NCBI GenBank assembly: GCA_026710795.1
Contig: JAPOQK010000050.1
Location: 1-60,238, forward strand
DNA length: 60,238 bases
Source: Candidatus Poribacteria bacterium
GTDB lineage: Bacteria; Poribacteria; WGA-4E; WGA-3G
Direction of reading: 5' to 3'
Made by a program: the position numbers and the translations under genes. Positions 43,610 through 52,889 of this stretch are shown in pieces. The notes below the pieces were generated by a model. The model made no database searches, was not told the DNA's origin, and was given only the letters and a program-made list of their open reading frames with translations. How positions within the stretch are numbered: the stretch's first letter is position 1; each line of letters opens with the position of its first letter.

Positions 43610-46237
43610 GAAATTGTAACCAATTTTGGTATACCAGAACGCTCCACCAAACCCGTAAGGACTATACTCACCAAACGGTCTGCCAACGATTGAACCTGTA
43701 AAGTTTTCAATATTTGGGTCTGACGAAGTTACAGTATCCGGTTCAACATTAAATACATTGTTCACACCAACCGTAACACCTAAGTTTTCAGCAAATGCAT
43801 AATTAAGTTCAAGGTCAACCAAAAATGTGCCACTGTAGGTTTGCGCACCTACAGCATATTCATACCAAGGACCGTAATAATTTACGCGCCCTAACACTCC
43901 TAATTTATCGACAACATTTTGCGTTAACGTTAGGTTTCCACGATGTTTGGGGAGTCCTTCTTCTATCAACCGTACGCGCGTGTCATCTAAGATGTCAGCA
44001 TTACGTTTGGTAACCTCAGTAGCAGTGTAATTATATGCAAGACTCACAGCACCTTTAGCGACAGGCGCGGTAAGAACAAGATCAATGCCTTGCGTGCTTG
44101 TTTCAAATTCATTCGTAAAGAATCTAAACTCTTGGAGATTTCCGGCACTCGTGATGCCTTCTTCAACGAGTTGTTGTATCTGTTCCTCAGTAATATCTTC
44201 ACCGCGATTGAAATCTCTTGATGGTGCCAAACGATCTTCAACTGTGATACTGAAATAATCTATCGTAACGCTAACAACATCATCGTTAATAACAGTTCCC
44301 ACAGAGAAGTTCTTTGACTTTTCAGGTTCAAGCACCTTACCACCTACCAACTCCGCGGCAGCGTGTGTAGAAGGTATTGTGCCTTTATTGACCAACGTAT
44401 TGTTTTCACCGAATTCCGTTGTCACGTTAAAGGCATTTTGCTGCCCTGGTGTCGGTGCCCTGAAACCTGTACTATAACTACCACGAAGCCTGAGGTCAAC
44501 CATAGGATCAATTGAAAGAAATTCTTTGACTAAGTTACTGAAAGCGTAACTGGTTGCCACTTTGTAGTTGATAGTGCTACCGAAATCATCAAAGTATTCC
44601 CCGCGAATAGCGGCATTGATAATCCATGGATCAATCGGATTCAATTCTGTTTCCAAGTAACCACCAAAATTAGCACGTGTCCAACTTCCTTCAGCAATAT
44701 CGCTGAAGCCGGGGAATCCGTTTGAACCTGAACTAAATCCTTGACTTGCAAGCGGACCTATTTCCCATGATTCTATTTGTCCTTGAACAATTTCAAAGGT
44801 TTCAGTCCTATATTCACCCCCAACAGCAAGGAAAACAAGATCATGTAGTGGATAGGTCAGATCAAGGTTTATATTCGTATCTGCTTGGATATAATCACCC
44901 GGGTCAAATTCTGTCGGTGTATCAGGACCAAGGGATGCATTAACAGTATTTTTAATAAAGAAATCAGAGGCATGCCGTCCATAAGATGCACTCAAATCCC
45001 ATCCTAAATCCTCAGCAACTGTTCCCTTCAAACCAACCAGACCAGAAGCATCTTGGGTGTCAGCACCGAAACGTGGGGTGAACCCACCAGGAAAGAATTC
45101 TTGGAATGTGAAGAGATTCGGATCATCAAGCACCTGTTGTAATGCCTCCGCGTCAGGAACATTATCTGTTATCGGAATGTCATCTGAAGAAGGATCAACC
45201 CCTTCTTCCAATCCTGACAAATTACCGACAAGCAAGGTTGCTCCATCGTCATTACTAAAAACAGCACCACGCGTGTTTGGATTTCGGAAATAAAACCCAC
45301 CTTCAACCTGTTTCTGTGCGTAGTTTGCATGACCGTAGAGTTGAATTTCACTTGCAATGTCAACTCCGTAATTGGCAAAAAACTTGATGTCATCTCTAAT
45401 AATTGGATGTCCCCAAGGTTGAGCAGGATTGGCAACATTACTATTCCCTGCACCAGTTAGGGCAGCGGCATCGTCACGTTGTACTGAACGATCTGTTTCA
45501 TCAGTATTGCCGTATTCTAAACTAAGATTTGCCCAAATGTCTTCTCGTCCCAAACCAATATTACCAGCAACCGAATATGTGAGACCATCCCCAACTTGAT
45601 AAATACCGGGTTTTATCTCTAACGAACCCCCTCTATGCCCATTTTTCAGTTGTAAGTTCATCACACCAGCAATGGCATCTGACCCATATTGTGCCGAGGC
45701 ACCGTCTCGTAGCACTTCCATCTGTTTAATCGCAATGGAAGGAATAGGTGAGAGATCCGCACCTTGTGAACCATCAGATAAACCGTTACCAAGCCATGTA
45801 ATGACCGATGCGCGGTGACGACGTTTACCGTTAACGAGTAACAAGGTATGATCTGGTGCTAATCCCCGTAGATTTGCTGGACGAACAACCGTTGCTGCAT
45901 CAGCGATAGGTTGTGCATTCACATTGTAGGAAGGAACTAAATTTCTTAACAGATCGGGTAAATCTGTACCACCCTGTTTAGCAAAGTCATCGCTAAGCAC
46001 GACATCAATAGGTACAGCGGATTCAAGAACGGAACGCGGTTTTGCTCGTGTCCCAATAATAACTAAACCTTCAAGTTCAACGACTTCTCGGACGGATGTC
46101 TCTTCGCTTGATCCTGTTTCAGCATCATCTCCATGATTATCTGCCACAACTACTGGTAAAAAGACCATAAATGCTGATATTGCTAAAATAGACACAAACA
46201 GCGACATTTTAATGTAAATTGTACCTTTCATAATCAA
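43607..46237 (-). CDS. TonB-dependent outer-membrane receptor 1
   Basis: A signal peptide with MSLFVSILAISAFMVFLPVVVA, then a TonB-box-like ELEGLVIIGTR and a plug domain (DDFAKQGGTDLPDLLRNLVP, ANLRGLAPDHTLLLVNGKRRH, MEVLRDGASAQYGSDAIAGVMNL), and a 22-strand-type barrel ending in aromatic YTKIGYNF. At 876 residues it is typical. It would import a siderophore, vitamin B12 or a glycan oligomer with TonB energy. The plug and much of the barrel match the neighbour at 46560. The receptor pair sits beside a LivJ-type binding protein, which suggests nitrogen- or carbon-substrate uptake. Confidence 0.93.
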   Translation of the reverse strand: MIMKGTIYIKMSLFVSILAISAFMVFLPVVVADNHGDDAETGSSEETSVREVVELEGLVIIGTRAKPRSVLESAVPIDVVLSDDFAKQGGTDLPDLLRNLVPSYNVNAQPIADAATVVRPANLRGLAPDHTLLLVNGKRRHRASVITWLGNGLSDGSQGADLSPIPSIAIKQMEVLRDGASAQYGSDAIAGVMNLQLKNGHRGGSLEIKPGIYQVGDGLTYSVAGNIGLGREDIWANLSLEYGNTDETDRSVQRDDAAALTGAGNSNVANPAQPWGHPIIRDDIKFFANYGVDIASEIQLYGHANYAQKQVEGGFYFRNPNTRGAVFSNDDGATLLVGNLSGLEEGVDPSSDDIPITDNVPDAEALQQVLDDPNLFTFQEFFPGGFTPRFGADTQDASGLVGLKGTVAEDLGWDLSASYGRHASDFFIKNTVNASLGPDTPTEFDPGDYIQADTNINLDLTYPLHDLVFLAVGGEYRTETFEIVQGQIESWEIGPLASQGFSSGSNGFPGFSDIAEGSWTRANFGGYLETELNPIDPWIINAAIRGEYFDDFGSTINYKVATSYAFSNLVKEFLSIDPMVDLRLRGSYSTGFRAPTPGQQNAFNVTTEFGENNTLVNKGTIPSTHAAAELVGGKVLEPEKSKNFSVGTVINDDVVSVTIDYFSITVEDRLAPSRDFNRGEDITEEQIQQLVEEGITSAGNLQEFRFFTNEFETSTQGIDLVLTAPVAKGAVSLAYNYTATEVTKRNADILDDTRVRLIEEGLPKHRGNLTLTQNVVDKLGVLGRVNYYGPWYEYAVGAQTYSGTFLVDLELNYAFAENLGVTVGVNNVFNVEPDTVTSSDPNIENFTGSIVGRPFGEYSPYGFGGAFWYTKIGYNF

Positions 46238-46340
46238 ATCCCCCCAATTTACAATGATAGATACTTGTGTTTAGAAATAGAAGTGAGTTAGTCTAATGAT
46301 AAAAAGTCTTGTAACGCTTTCCTCCCTTGCAATTATGTAT

Positions 46341-46395
46341 GTGTAGCACAAACTCTTAGTTGTGTCATAATATACACAAACTAACAATTTACAGT
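46341..46395. repeat. Dispersed double-hairpin repeat, copy 3 (degenerate)
   Basis: TGTAGCACAAACTCTTAGTTGTG followed by ACACAAACTAACAATTTACAG resembles the element at 31691-31772 with AACT-CTT-AGTT as the first hairpin. It lies in the 322-bp gap between the two TonB receptors. Confidence 0.45.
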
Positions 46396-46497
46396 AGGAT
46401 TATTCATAATTTATGTAAGTAGGATTCGGAGATAACTACTGCACAGACAGAACGTTGTGCCTTTCTAATACCGAATTCAGGTAAGATAGGTAGATGT

Positions 46498-46532
46498 GAA
46501 TTGTACCGCTTTTGGATATAGCGGTACAATTC
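46498..46532 (-). terminator. Long hairpin after TonB receptor 2
   Basis: A perfect 13-bp inverted repeat (GAATTGTACCGCT at 46498-46510, AGCGGTACAATTC at 46520-46532) with a 9-nt loop starts 28 bp downstream of the receptor 2 stop. No T-run follows, so it may stabilise mRNA rather than terminate. Confidence 0.55.
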
Positions 46533-46559
46533 GCGTCTACAGTGGATTATGTGTCAATC

Positions 46560-49334
46560 TTAGAAACTATAACCAACTTTTGCATACCAGTAAGCGCCAT
46601 CAAACCCAAACGGACTGAATTGTCCGTATTTGTTACCAACAGAATCAGCACCATTCGGATTTTCATCGGGATAGGTATCAAGAATATTTCTTCCACCGAG
46701 AGTGAGAGACAATCCGGACTCCACGGTGTAAGTGGTTTCTAAGTCTAAAATAACCCTTCCAGTGTATTCTCCAGTTCCTTCCTCATCTGGATTCTGTAAG
46801 TAATCTTCAGAATCGAACCAACCGCTGAAATAACTTGCCCGTCCGAGCACTCCCCACGCATCCGTTATGGATTGACCGACAGTCAGGCTTCCGCGGTGTT
46901 TAGGTAAATTCTCTTGCAGTTCACGGATTCGATGAGCGTCCAGTGTGGCAGACTTGAAGAAAGCTTCAAGTTCAGGAGTTAATTCGATAGCAGGATCGAA
47001 ATCAGAAGGTATTTCCTCGAGTTCTCCGTCGATTACGAGATGGGTAACCTTAGTGGACGTGAAGTTATACACGGCGATGAGGTTTCCGTTGGGTATTGGT
47101 GCTGTTACGACAAAGTCAATACCATTGGTTGTGGTATTGAAGTCATTGATAAAGAACTGGAATGTTTCCAGATTCGCCGCGCTGGTTACACCTTCATCGA
47201 TGAGCTGCGCCTTCTGCGCGTCAGTCAATGTAAAGTGTTGTGACACCGATAACCGCTCTTTCAGCCGAATATCAAATAAGTCCATCGTGAAATTTACACC
47301 CAAAATATCGACGGTAAATCCACCTGTGAAGTTATTTGATTTTTCCGGGTCAAGCGAGTTATCATCTTCGCCTGTCACAACACCGACAGCCGAATTGGTG
47401 GAAGGAATTGTTCCTTTATTAACGAGATCACCCTTCTCAAAATCGTATTCAGTGGTAATGTTGAACGTATTTTGCTGCCCGGGTGTCGGTGCGCGGAATC
47501 CAGTACTATAACTTCCCCGCAATCGCATCGTTTCCGTAACCTTGTAGTTTGCAGCGACTTTGTAGTTCAAGGTGCCACCGAAAATCTCAAATTGTTCACC
47601 GCGCACAGCCAGCGCGATCAGGAGCGGATCAATCGGTCTGATTTCAGTTTCCAGATACGCCGCAACGTTGTAACGGTGCCACTTGCCTGCCGCAACTGGA
47701 CTGAACCCCGAAAATCCATTGGAGGCAGCCGTGAAGCCTTGCGCTGCGAGGGGTCCTATCTGATGTGACTCGCGTTCGCCCTCAATGATTTCAAATCCTT
47801 CGTCCCGATATTCCAAACCAGAAGCGAGGAATACCATGTCGTTCAACGGATAGGTTACATCAAAGTTGAGGTTATAATCCGTCTGGATATAATCACCCGG
47901 ATCAAAATATGTTGGTGTATCGGGTCCGAGGGAAGCATTGACGGTATTGAAGATAAAGAAATCGGCATGGTGCCGTCCAAAAGAACCACTCAAATCCCAT
48001 GTGAGTGGATTGCCTAACGTTTCTTCCAGAGCAGTGCCCTTAACTCCAACGACGACACCACTATCCCAAGCGAACGCGCCAAATCTGGGGGTGAATCCGC
48101 CTGGGAACATCTCTTGGAAATTGAAAAGATTCGGGTCATTCCTGACGGCTTGCAACCGTTCGGGATCAGGAACATTGTCGGTTATCGGGATATCGTCAGC
48201 ATCGTGAGGTGACAGTTCGGGAAACGTCTCTCCTGCCTCAACTGCTGCCGCATTTTCGGTTTCCCACTCTGCCTTTCGGGTTTCCCATTCCGCCATCTCC
48301 TCTGTCAAACCTCGTAGATCCCCAACGAGCAACGTATCATCCCTCCCAGTTGGGCTAAACACGCCATTGCGAGTGTTTGGGTTTCGGAAATAGAACCCGC
48401 CTTCAACCCGCTTGCGGGCGTAGTTAGCATGTCCATAGAAATCAATGTTATCTGTGATGGTAGAACCGTAGTTAGCGAAGAATTTGGTGTCACCCTCCAC
48501 AATCGGCTGTCCCCAAATTTGTGCAGGATCTTTCACACTGAAATTACCTGCGTTAATCAAGTTTATCGCATCAGTGCGTTGCACAGAACGGATGGTCGGA
48601 TCCGCGCCCCCGTATTCAATACTGAGATTTACCCAGGTTTCAGGGGTGCCTAAACCGATGTTTCCTGCGACAGCGAACTGCCGTCCATCACCATATTGAT
48701 AGATACCAGGTTTGAATTCAAAACTACCACCTTGATAGTCATCTTTCAATTGGAAGTTCATCACACCTGCAATTGCATCAGAACCGTATTGTGCAGATGC
48801 ACCATCGCGTAGGACTTCAACTTGTTGCAAAGCAATTGACGGAATAGCTGATAAATCGGGTCCTTGTGAACCATCAGACAAACCGTTCCCGAGCCAGTGG
48901 ATAATCGATGCACGGTGTCGCCGCTTGCTGTTCACCAATACCAATGTATGGTCTGGGGCAAGCCCTCGTAAATTCGCCGGACGCACCACCGTTGACGCAT
49001 CACTAATCGGTTGTGTATTGACGTTATAAGACGGTACCAAAGTTCTCAGCAAATCCGGTAGATCTGCACCACCCTGTTTGGCAAAATCATCTTGCGAAAC
49101 TATATCAATAGGTACCGCAGATTCAAGCACTGAACGAGGCTTTGCTCTACTACCAATGACAACAACACTCTCGAGCTCGGTAACATCGTCTTCAGAGGAT
49201 GTCTCGGTAACCTCTGCTTCGGATTCTTCTGTGTTTTCTTCTTGTGCTACTGTTGTAGGTAAAAAGACCATAAAACCAGCAAAAGCGACAAACATCGCAA
49301 GCAGAACAGTCTGAAAAATAAATGTGACTTTCAT
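46560..49334 (-). CDS. TonB-dependent outer-membrane receptor 2
   Basis: This has the same architecture as receptor 1: signal peptide MKVTFIFQTVLLAMFVAFAG, ELESVVVIGSR, a plug (DDFAKQGGADLPDLLRTLVP, ANLRGLAPDHTLVLVNSKRRH, VEVLRDGASAQYGSDAIAGVMNF), and a barrel ending YAKVGYSF. The start at 49334 follows AAGGAG; an upstream in-frame ATG 15 codons earlier has no site. It has two insertions relative to receptor 1, one of about 30 residues with EWETRKAEWETENAA and one of about 25 residues with ELTPELEAFFKSATLDAHR. It is transcribed towards receptor 1 but the two are separated by 322 bp. A palindrome lies 62 bp upstream. Confidence 0.92.
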   Translation of the reverse strand: MKVTFIFQTVLLAMFVAFAGFMVFLPTTVAQEENTEESEAEVTETSSEDDVTELESVVVIGSRAKPRSVLESAVPIDIVSQDDFAKQGGADLPDLLRTLVPSYNVNTQPISDASTVVRPANLRGLAPDHTLVLVNSKRRHRASIIHWLGNGLSDGSQGPDLSAIPSIALQQVEVLRDGASAQYGSDAIAGVMNFQLKDDYQGGSFEFKPGIYQYGDGRQFAVAGNIGLGTPETWVNLSIEYGGADPTIRSVQRTDAINLINAGNFSVKDPAQIWGQPIVEGDTKFFANYGSTITDNIDFYGHANYARKRVEGGFYFRNPNTRNGVFSPTGRDDTLLVGDLRGLTEEMAEWETRKAEWETENAAAVEAGETFPELSPHDADDIPITDNVPDPERLQAVRNDPNLFNFQEMFPGGFTPRFGAFAWDSGVVVGVKGTALEETLGNPLTWDLSGSFGRHHADFFIFNTVNASLGPDTPTYFDPGDYIQTDYNLNFDVTYPLNDMVFLASGLEYRDEGFEIIEGERESHQIGPLAAQGFTAASNGFSGFSPVAAGKWHRYNVAAYLETEIRPIDPLLIALAVRGEQFEIFGGTLNYKVAANYKVTETMRLRGSYSTGFRAPTPGQQNTFNITTEYDFEKGDLVNKGTIPSTNSAVGVVTGEDDNSLDPEKSNNFTGGFTVDILGVNFTMDLFDIRLKERLSVSQHFTLTDAQKAQLIDEGVTSAANLETFQFFINDFNTTTNGIDFVVTAPIPNGNLIAVYNFTSTKVTHLVIDGELEEIPSDFDPAIELTPELEAFFKSATLDAHRIRELQENLPKHRGSLTVGQSITDAWGVLGRASYFSGWFDSEDYLQNPDEEGTGEYTGRVILDLETTYTVESGLSLTLGGRNILDTYPDENPNGADSVGNKYGQFSPFGFDGAYWYAKVGYSF

Positions 49335-49395
49335 AAGAATAAAACTCCTTAGGTTTTCTTGAATAACTGTTTTCAGCATATGTGGAAAACATATT

Positions 49396-49418
49396 AATTT
49401 TAGGAAATTCCTAAAATT
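49396..49418 (-). promoter_or_regulatory. Perfect palindrome upstream of TonB receptor 2 (candidate operator)
   Basis: A perfect inverted repeat with 11-bp arms (AATTTTAGGAA and its complement) about a single A, ending 62 bp before the preferred receptor 2 start. Size and symmetry fit a dimeric repressor site, for example of the Fur or MarR type, but the sequence does not let me name one. Confidence 0.45.
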
Positions 49419-49572
49419 ATGTCAATTAGACACAAAATGACATTACAAGTTTAAAATTAAATCAAAATATTAATCCTTGTCGATGCCAAAATGTGTAAAT
49501 TGCAAAGAAAGTTAGGAAAAGTATAACATAGTTACACTTGAAAACAAAATACTTTTTTGATATATTTACAAT

Positions 49573-50322
49573 ATGCTCTTTATTTTCTTAGTGATTGCCA
49601 CGGTTACAGTGGTATTTGGTGCATTAATAGCAATACTTTATCAAGACAGACTAACAGAGTATCGCATTATATTCGGTTTTACTGCGGGTGCTGTTCTCGG
49701 TTTTGTTTTGATGTTAATGGTCCATCTTTTTACGGAGGTCGGTTATTTCACAATTATAGTAATGTGGGGAGGCTTTCTTCTTATTTGGTTATTGGAAAAG
49801 TTCACACATCGGTTACATGCACGTTTTGGAAATCAGGAAGAAGGAAAGAAGAGTTCTATTTGGGGAGTAACCATTACAATAATTGGTTTATCAATCCACT
49901 CAGTTATGGATGGAGTCAGCTTAAGTATCGCGGCAGAAAAGCAGACTGTTGGTATTGCGCTTGCAATTGGTGTGCTCCTACATAGATTACCTGTAGCAAC
50001 AGTGATAACCACAGCATTACACCGAGATTACGGAATTGGAAAGACAGCATTATGGCTTACACCGCTAATAATTACGCCGTTTGTTGGAGCATTTATAGGG
50101 GAACGTTTAATCCATAGTATTTTTAAGGATTTTGCAAACTATTTATTTGCATTTGCTTTAGGTAGTTTATTACATGTTGTTGTCGATGGATTAAAGGGTG
50201 GTTGCGTTCCATCAGAAGAAAAGATGAGTAATACTACCAAGATAGCGTTTGTTATGGGAATACTTATAACATTTTGTGTAATGTATTTTATTCCTGAGTT
50301 AGGGCATGAGCATGCACACTGA
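49573..50322 (+). CDS. ZIP-like metal transporter with a variant binding motif
   Basis: A 249-residue membrane protein of about eight segments. TM4 has LSIHSVMDGVSLSIA (His109 and Asp113, the HNxxDG position), and TM5 has LLHRLPVA (137-142, normally HExPH). The C-terminus ends in ELGHEHAH. ZIP proteins import or export divalent metals. The usual Glu of TM5 is Arg138, so the site differs from typical Zn/Fe transporters. No ribosome site is obvious, and its end overlaps the glycosidase-like gene by 17 bp. Confidence 0.75.
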   Translation: MLFIFLVIATVTVVFGALIAILYQDRLTEYRIIFGFTAGAVLGFVLMLMVHLFTEVGYFTIIVMWGGFLLIWLLEKFTHRLHARFGNQEEGKKSSIWGVTITIIGLSIHSVMDGVSLSIAAEKQTVGIALAIGVLLHRLPVATVITTALHRDYGIGKTALWLTPLIITPFVGAFIGERLIHSIFKDFANYLFAFALGSLLHVVVDGLKGGCVPSEEKMSNTTKIAFVMGILITFCVMYFIPELGHEHAH

Positions 50323-52828
50323 TATTTCATCAATTCGACTTGGGATAAAATTATGTATTCTTCTGTGGACGGTATTTGGACTATTATTAGGAAAACAAGC
50401 TAATGCAGCAGACATACCAATAGTTGTATCTGGTGAGTCAAGGACGACTTTGCAAATCGGTGCCAATGCATCTGACCAAGAAAGATATGCTGCATCCGAA
50501 ATCCAATTCTTTATTGACAAGTTCACAGGTGTGCAACTTGCACTTCACACCAACCAACAACCTACCACAACACAGACAGTTATTGTCTTAGGTACGCTTG
50601 CTTCAAATCCAACGATACGTTCCCTTCAAACAAAAGTAGAAATAGAATTACCTGATGCATTAGGCGATGAAGGATATGTGATAAAATCCGCTGATCTTGG
50701 CACCGAAATCGTTGTCGTGATAGCAGCGCACACACCTCGTGGCGTGATATATGGTGCGTATGGTTTCATTGAGACATGTATTACCGCCTTAACTAAACTC
50801 AAACCTATTCATCCAGATATCGCAGTTGAACGTTCCCCAACATTGCGCGTGCCCAATCTGGATGTAACATCCCGTCCATTTTATCCGATACGGGCTGTTT
50901 TAGAAATAGATGATCCAGATTGGCTTGCAAGGCAACGAGTCAATATGAGTGGTGGGGAAGGGGTTTGGACAGGAACTGGTATAGAAGACGGATTCGGCAC
51001 TGCATTCAAATACGTGGATACTCCCGCTTTTTCTGCACTTCAAGATGAGCCACGCGCACAACGTTTGCAACGGATAGAAACTCTTCAAAATCGCTTTAAT
51101 GCACTCAATAATCGAGGTATTGATGCATATTTATTTATGTATCTGACCGGTGAACCCACAGAAGCACTGATTAAAGCGCGACCTGACCTATTGGGACCAG
51201 AGGTATTATACGGGGCATCAAGGAACGAGGTTTCTTATCGTCCGTTCTGTTGGTCAAAACCTGAATTTCATACACTTGCAAGGCAATTGACACAGGAAAT
51301 AGTAAGGACTTATCCTGCTCTTGCCGGATTCCATCTGCGATCTTGGGGGCATGAGACGCGGTCGTGCAATTGTCCTGAATGTGGTGACCGATCACCACAA
51401 GGACAAGAAAAACTCTGGCAGGTATATTATACGGTTATTAAAGCGGCACAAGAGGTGCGTCCGGATTTCAAGTTCTACATTTCAGGTTACAATAGAAGTT
51501 GGTTACAAGACCCAGATGGAACCTATGCACGCCAATTGCCAAAAGGAACTATTTTTTCTCAAAAATGGGGTGCCGATGGAGAACCTGTCGTTGATCCAAA
51601 TATCCCAATTGAACAGATGAACTCCCTCGGAGAGATGGGACACCGATTTATTATTCTCTCACATGACGTGGAAGAGGTGATGCCGTTCTGGATGCTTGAA
51701 AGTGATATGTTCGTACAAGGTGTCCGACAACTTGCTAATTCACCTGAGGTGGTTGGATTGAGCGGATTTACTGTGCAGGGTGCAGCAGAGGGGTTGGGAT
51801 ATCTCGACCGACTTGTGAGTGCACGCATTAATTGGGATGTCCAAATTGACCATATTCAGTTACTACACAATGAGTTAACAACTCGCTACGGTAACGAACA
51901 AGCGGCAGAATTAATTTTGAGTGCCTTACGTGTCAATGGCTGGACTTTGTCAAGCTATTTTTCTGATTATGCAAGTTCCATCTCCATTGGTGGTAGTTAT
52001 GGCAGCGGTTCGGCAGGTTTAGCCACACGGTTTTGGAATCTAATCGGTAGCAAAGCCGTTGAGAATACACTTGCTATTCCGGAATTGAAAATAGCACAGG
52101 ATGCAGTTAGTCGGTTCACTGCACTTCTGTCACCACAGCAACGTGCGGCGAATGAGATGTGGCAAGCACGCGAACTTGCTCAGCCGGTTGACCTTGAAGC
52201 ATCACAGGATTTGAACGATGCCGTACACCTGATGAATCTGTGGGTTTTACTTTTTCAGAGCAGGGAAAAACTGGTTGAAGCCATTACTCTCGGTTATGAA
52301 GTCAACACCGGTGGTGCTATCAATGCTAAACTTGCCAGTGCAACAGAGTTCTCAAAAGCGATGCAACCTATAATTAAGCAATTTGAGGAGTTTGGTCCGC
52401 TTTTCGGCTATTCACATCAGACAAATGAGGTGGAATTGACGAATACTTTAAAAGCAGAGGCAGCATGGTTATCCAGTTACGACTATCGCTTACTGCAAAA
52501 ACATGACGAAAGTTTTACACCCGATGAGACAGAATTTCGTATCAACGAAGTACACAATTATCCCAATCCTTTAAAGCGGAAAACGACTTTTACCTATCTG
52601 TTGACACTTGATGCGGATGAGGTTAATATTACGATTTATACCTCTTCCGGACGACGTATACAAGGTTTGAAAAATCTCTCTGCGAAAGAAGGATATAATG
52701 AGGTGTCGTGGAATGCACAAGATGCTGAAGGCACACCTCTTGCGAATGGGGTTTACTTTTACAGAATCCGTGCTGTTCTGGGTGACAAAAAGGTTGAAAG
52801 TATCCATCGTTTGGCTGTGATTAGATAG
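50306..52828 (+). CDS. Exported glycosidase-like protein with FlgD-type C-terminus
   Basis: A signal-peptide-like segment (IRLGIKLCILLWTVFGLLLG, with cleavage near AAD) is followed by a GH20b/GH67-type N-terminal beta/alpha domain (YAASEIQFFIDKFTGVQL ... GYVIKSADLGTEIVVVIAAH ... RGVIYGAYGFIE). The catalytic-like domain from about 190-560 includes LRVPNLDVTSRPFYPIRA, GHETRSCNCPECGDRSPQG (Cys-rich, possible metal loop), and FIILSHDVEEVMPFWMLESD. A C-terminal FlgD/type-A-like module ends NYPNPLKRKTTF ... GVYFYRIRA. The fold points to alpha-glucuronidase or hexosaminidase relatives, but no catalytic pair can be named. The ATG lies within the end of the ZIP gene. Confidence 0.75.
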   Translation: MSMHTDISSIRLGIKLCILLWTVFGLLLGKQANAADIPIVVSGESRTTLQIGANASDQERYAASEIQFFIDKFTGVQLALHTNQQPTTTQTVIVLGTLASNPTIRSLQTKVEIELPDALGDEGYVIKSADLGTEIVVVIAAHTPRGVIYGAYGFIETCITALTKLKPIHPDIAVERSPTLRVPNLDVTSRPFYPIRAVLEIDDPDWLARQRVNMSGGEGVWTGTGIEDGFGTAFKYVDTPAFSALQDEPRAQRLQRIETLQNRFNALNNRGIDAYLFMYLTGEPTEALIKARPDLLGPEVLYGASRNEVSYRPFCWSKPEFHTLARQLTQEIVRTYPALAGFHLRSWGHETRSCNCPECGDRSPQGQEKLWQVYYTVIKAAQEVRPDFKFYISGYNRSWLQDPDGTYARQLPKGTIFSQKWGADGEPVVDPNIPIEQMNSLGEMGHRFIILSHDVEEVMPFWMLESDMFVQGVRQLANSPEVVGLSGFTVQGAAEGLGYLDRLVSARINWDVQIDHIQLLHNELTTRYGNEQAAELILSALRVNGWTLSSYFSDYASSISIGGSYGSGSAGLATRFWNLIGSKAVENTLAIPELKIAQDAVSRFTALLSPQQRAANEMWQARELAQPVDLEASQDLNDAVHLMNLWVLLFQSREKLVEAITLGYEVNTGGAINAKLASATEFSKAMQPIIKQFEEFGPLFGYSHQTNEVELTNTLKAEAAWLSSYDYRLLQKHDESFTPDETEFRINEVHNYPNPLKRKTTFTYLLTLDADEVNITIYTSSGRRIQGLKNLSAKEGYNEVSWNAQDAEGTPLANGVYFYRIRAVLGDKKVESIHRLAVIR

Positions 52829-52889
52829 TTTTATACCACTTCTAAGCGACACCGAAAAATGACCGTGGGTCGCTGTACTCGTTCTGACC

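Noticed and set aside
46560..49334. Possible GC-rich island within TonB receptor 2
   Set aside because: Two lines counted by hand were about 57% G+C, but the matching part of receptor 1 is about 52% and other lines of receptor 2 are near 40%. That is not enough to claim transfer.
49557..49985. Second plus-strand frame overlapping the ZIP gene
   Set aside because: It is an out-of-frame reading of the transporter with no domain content.
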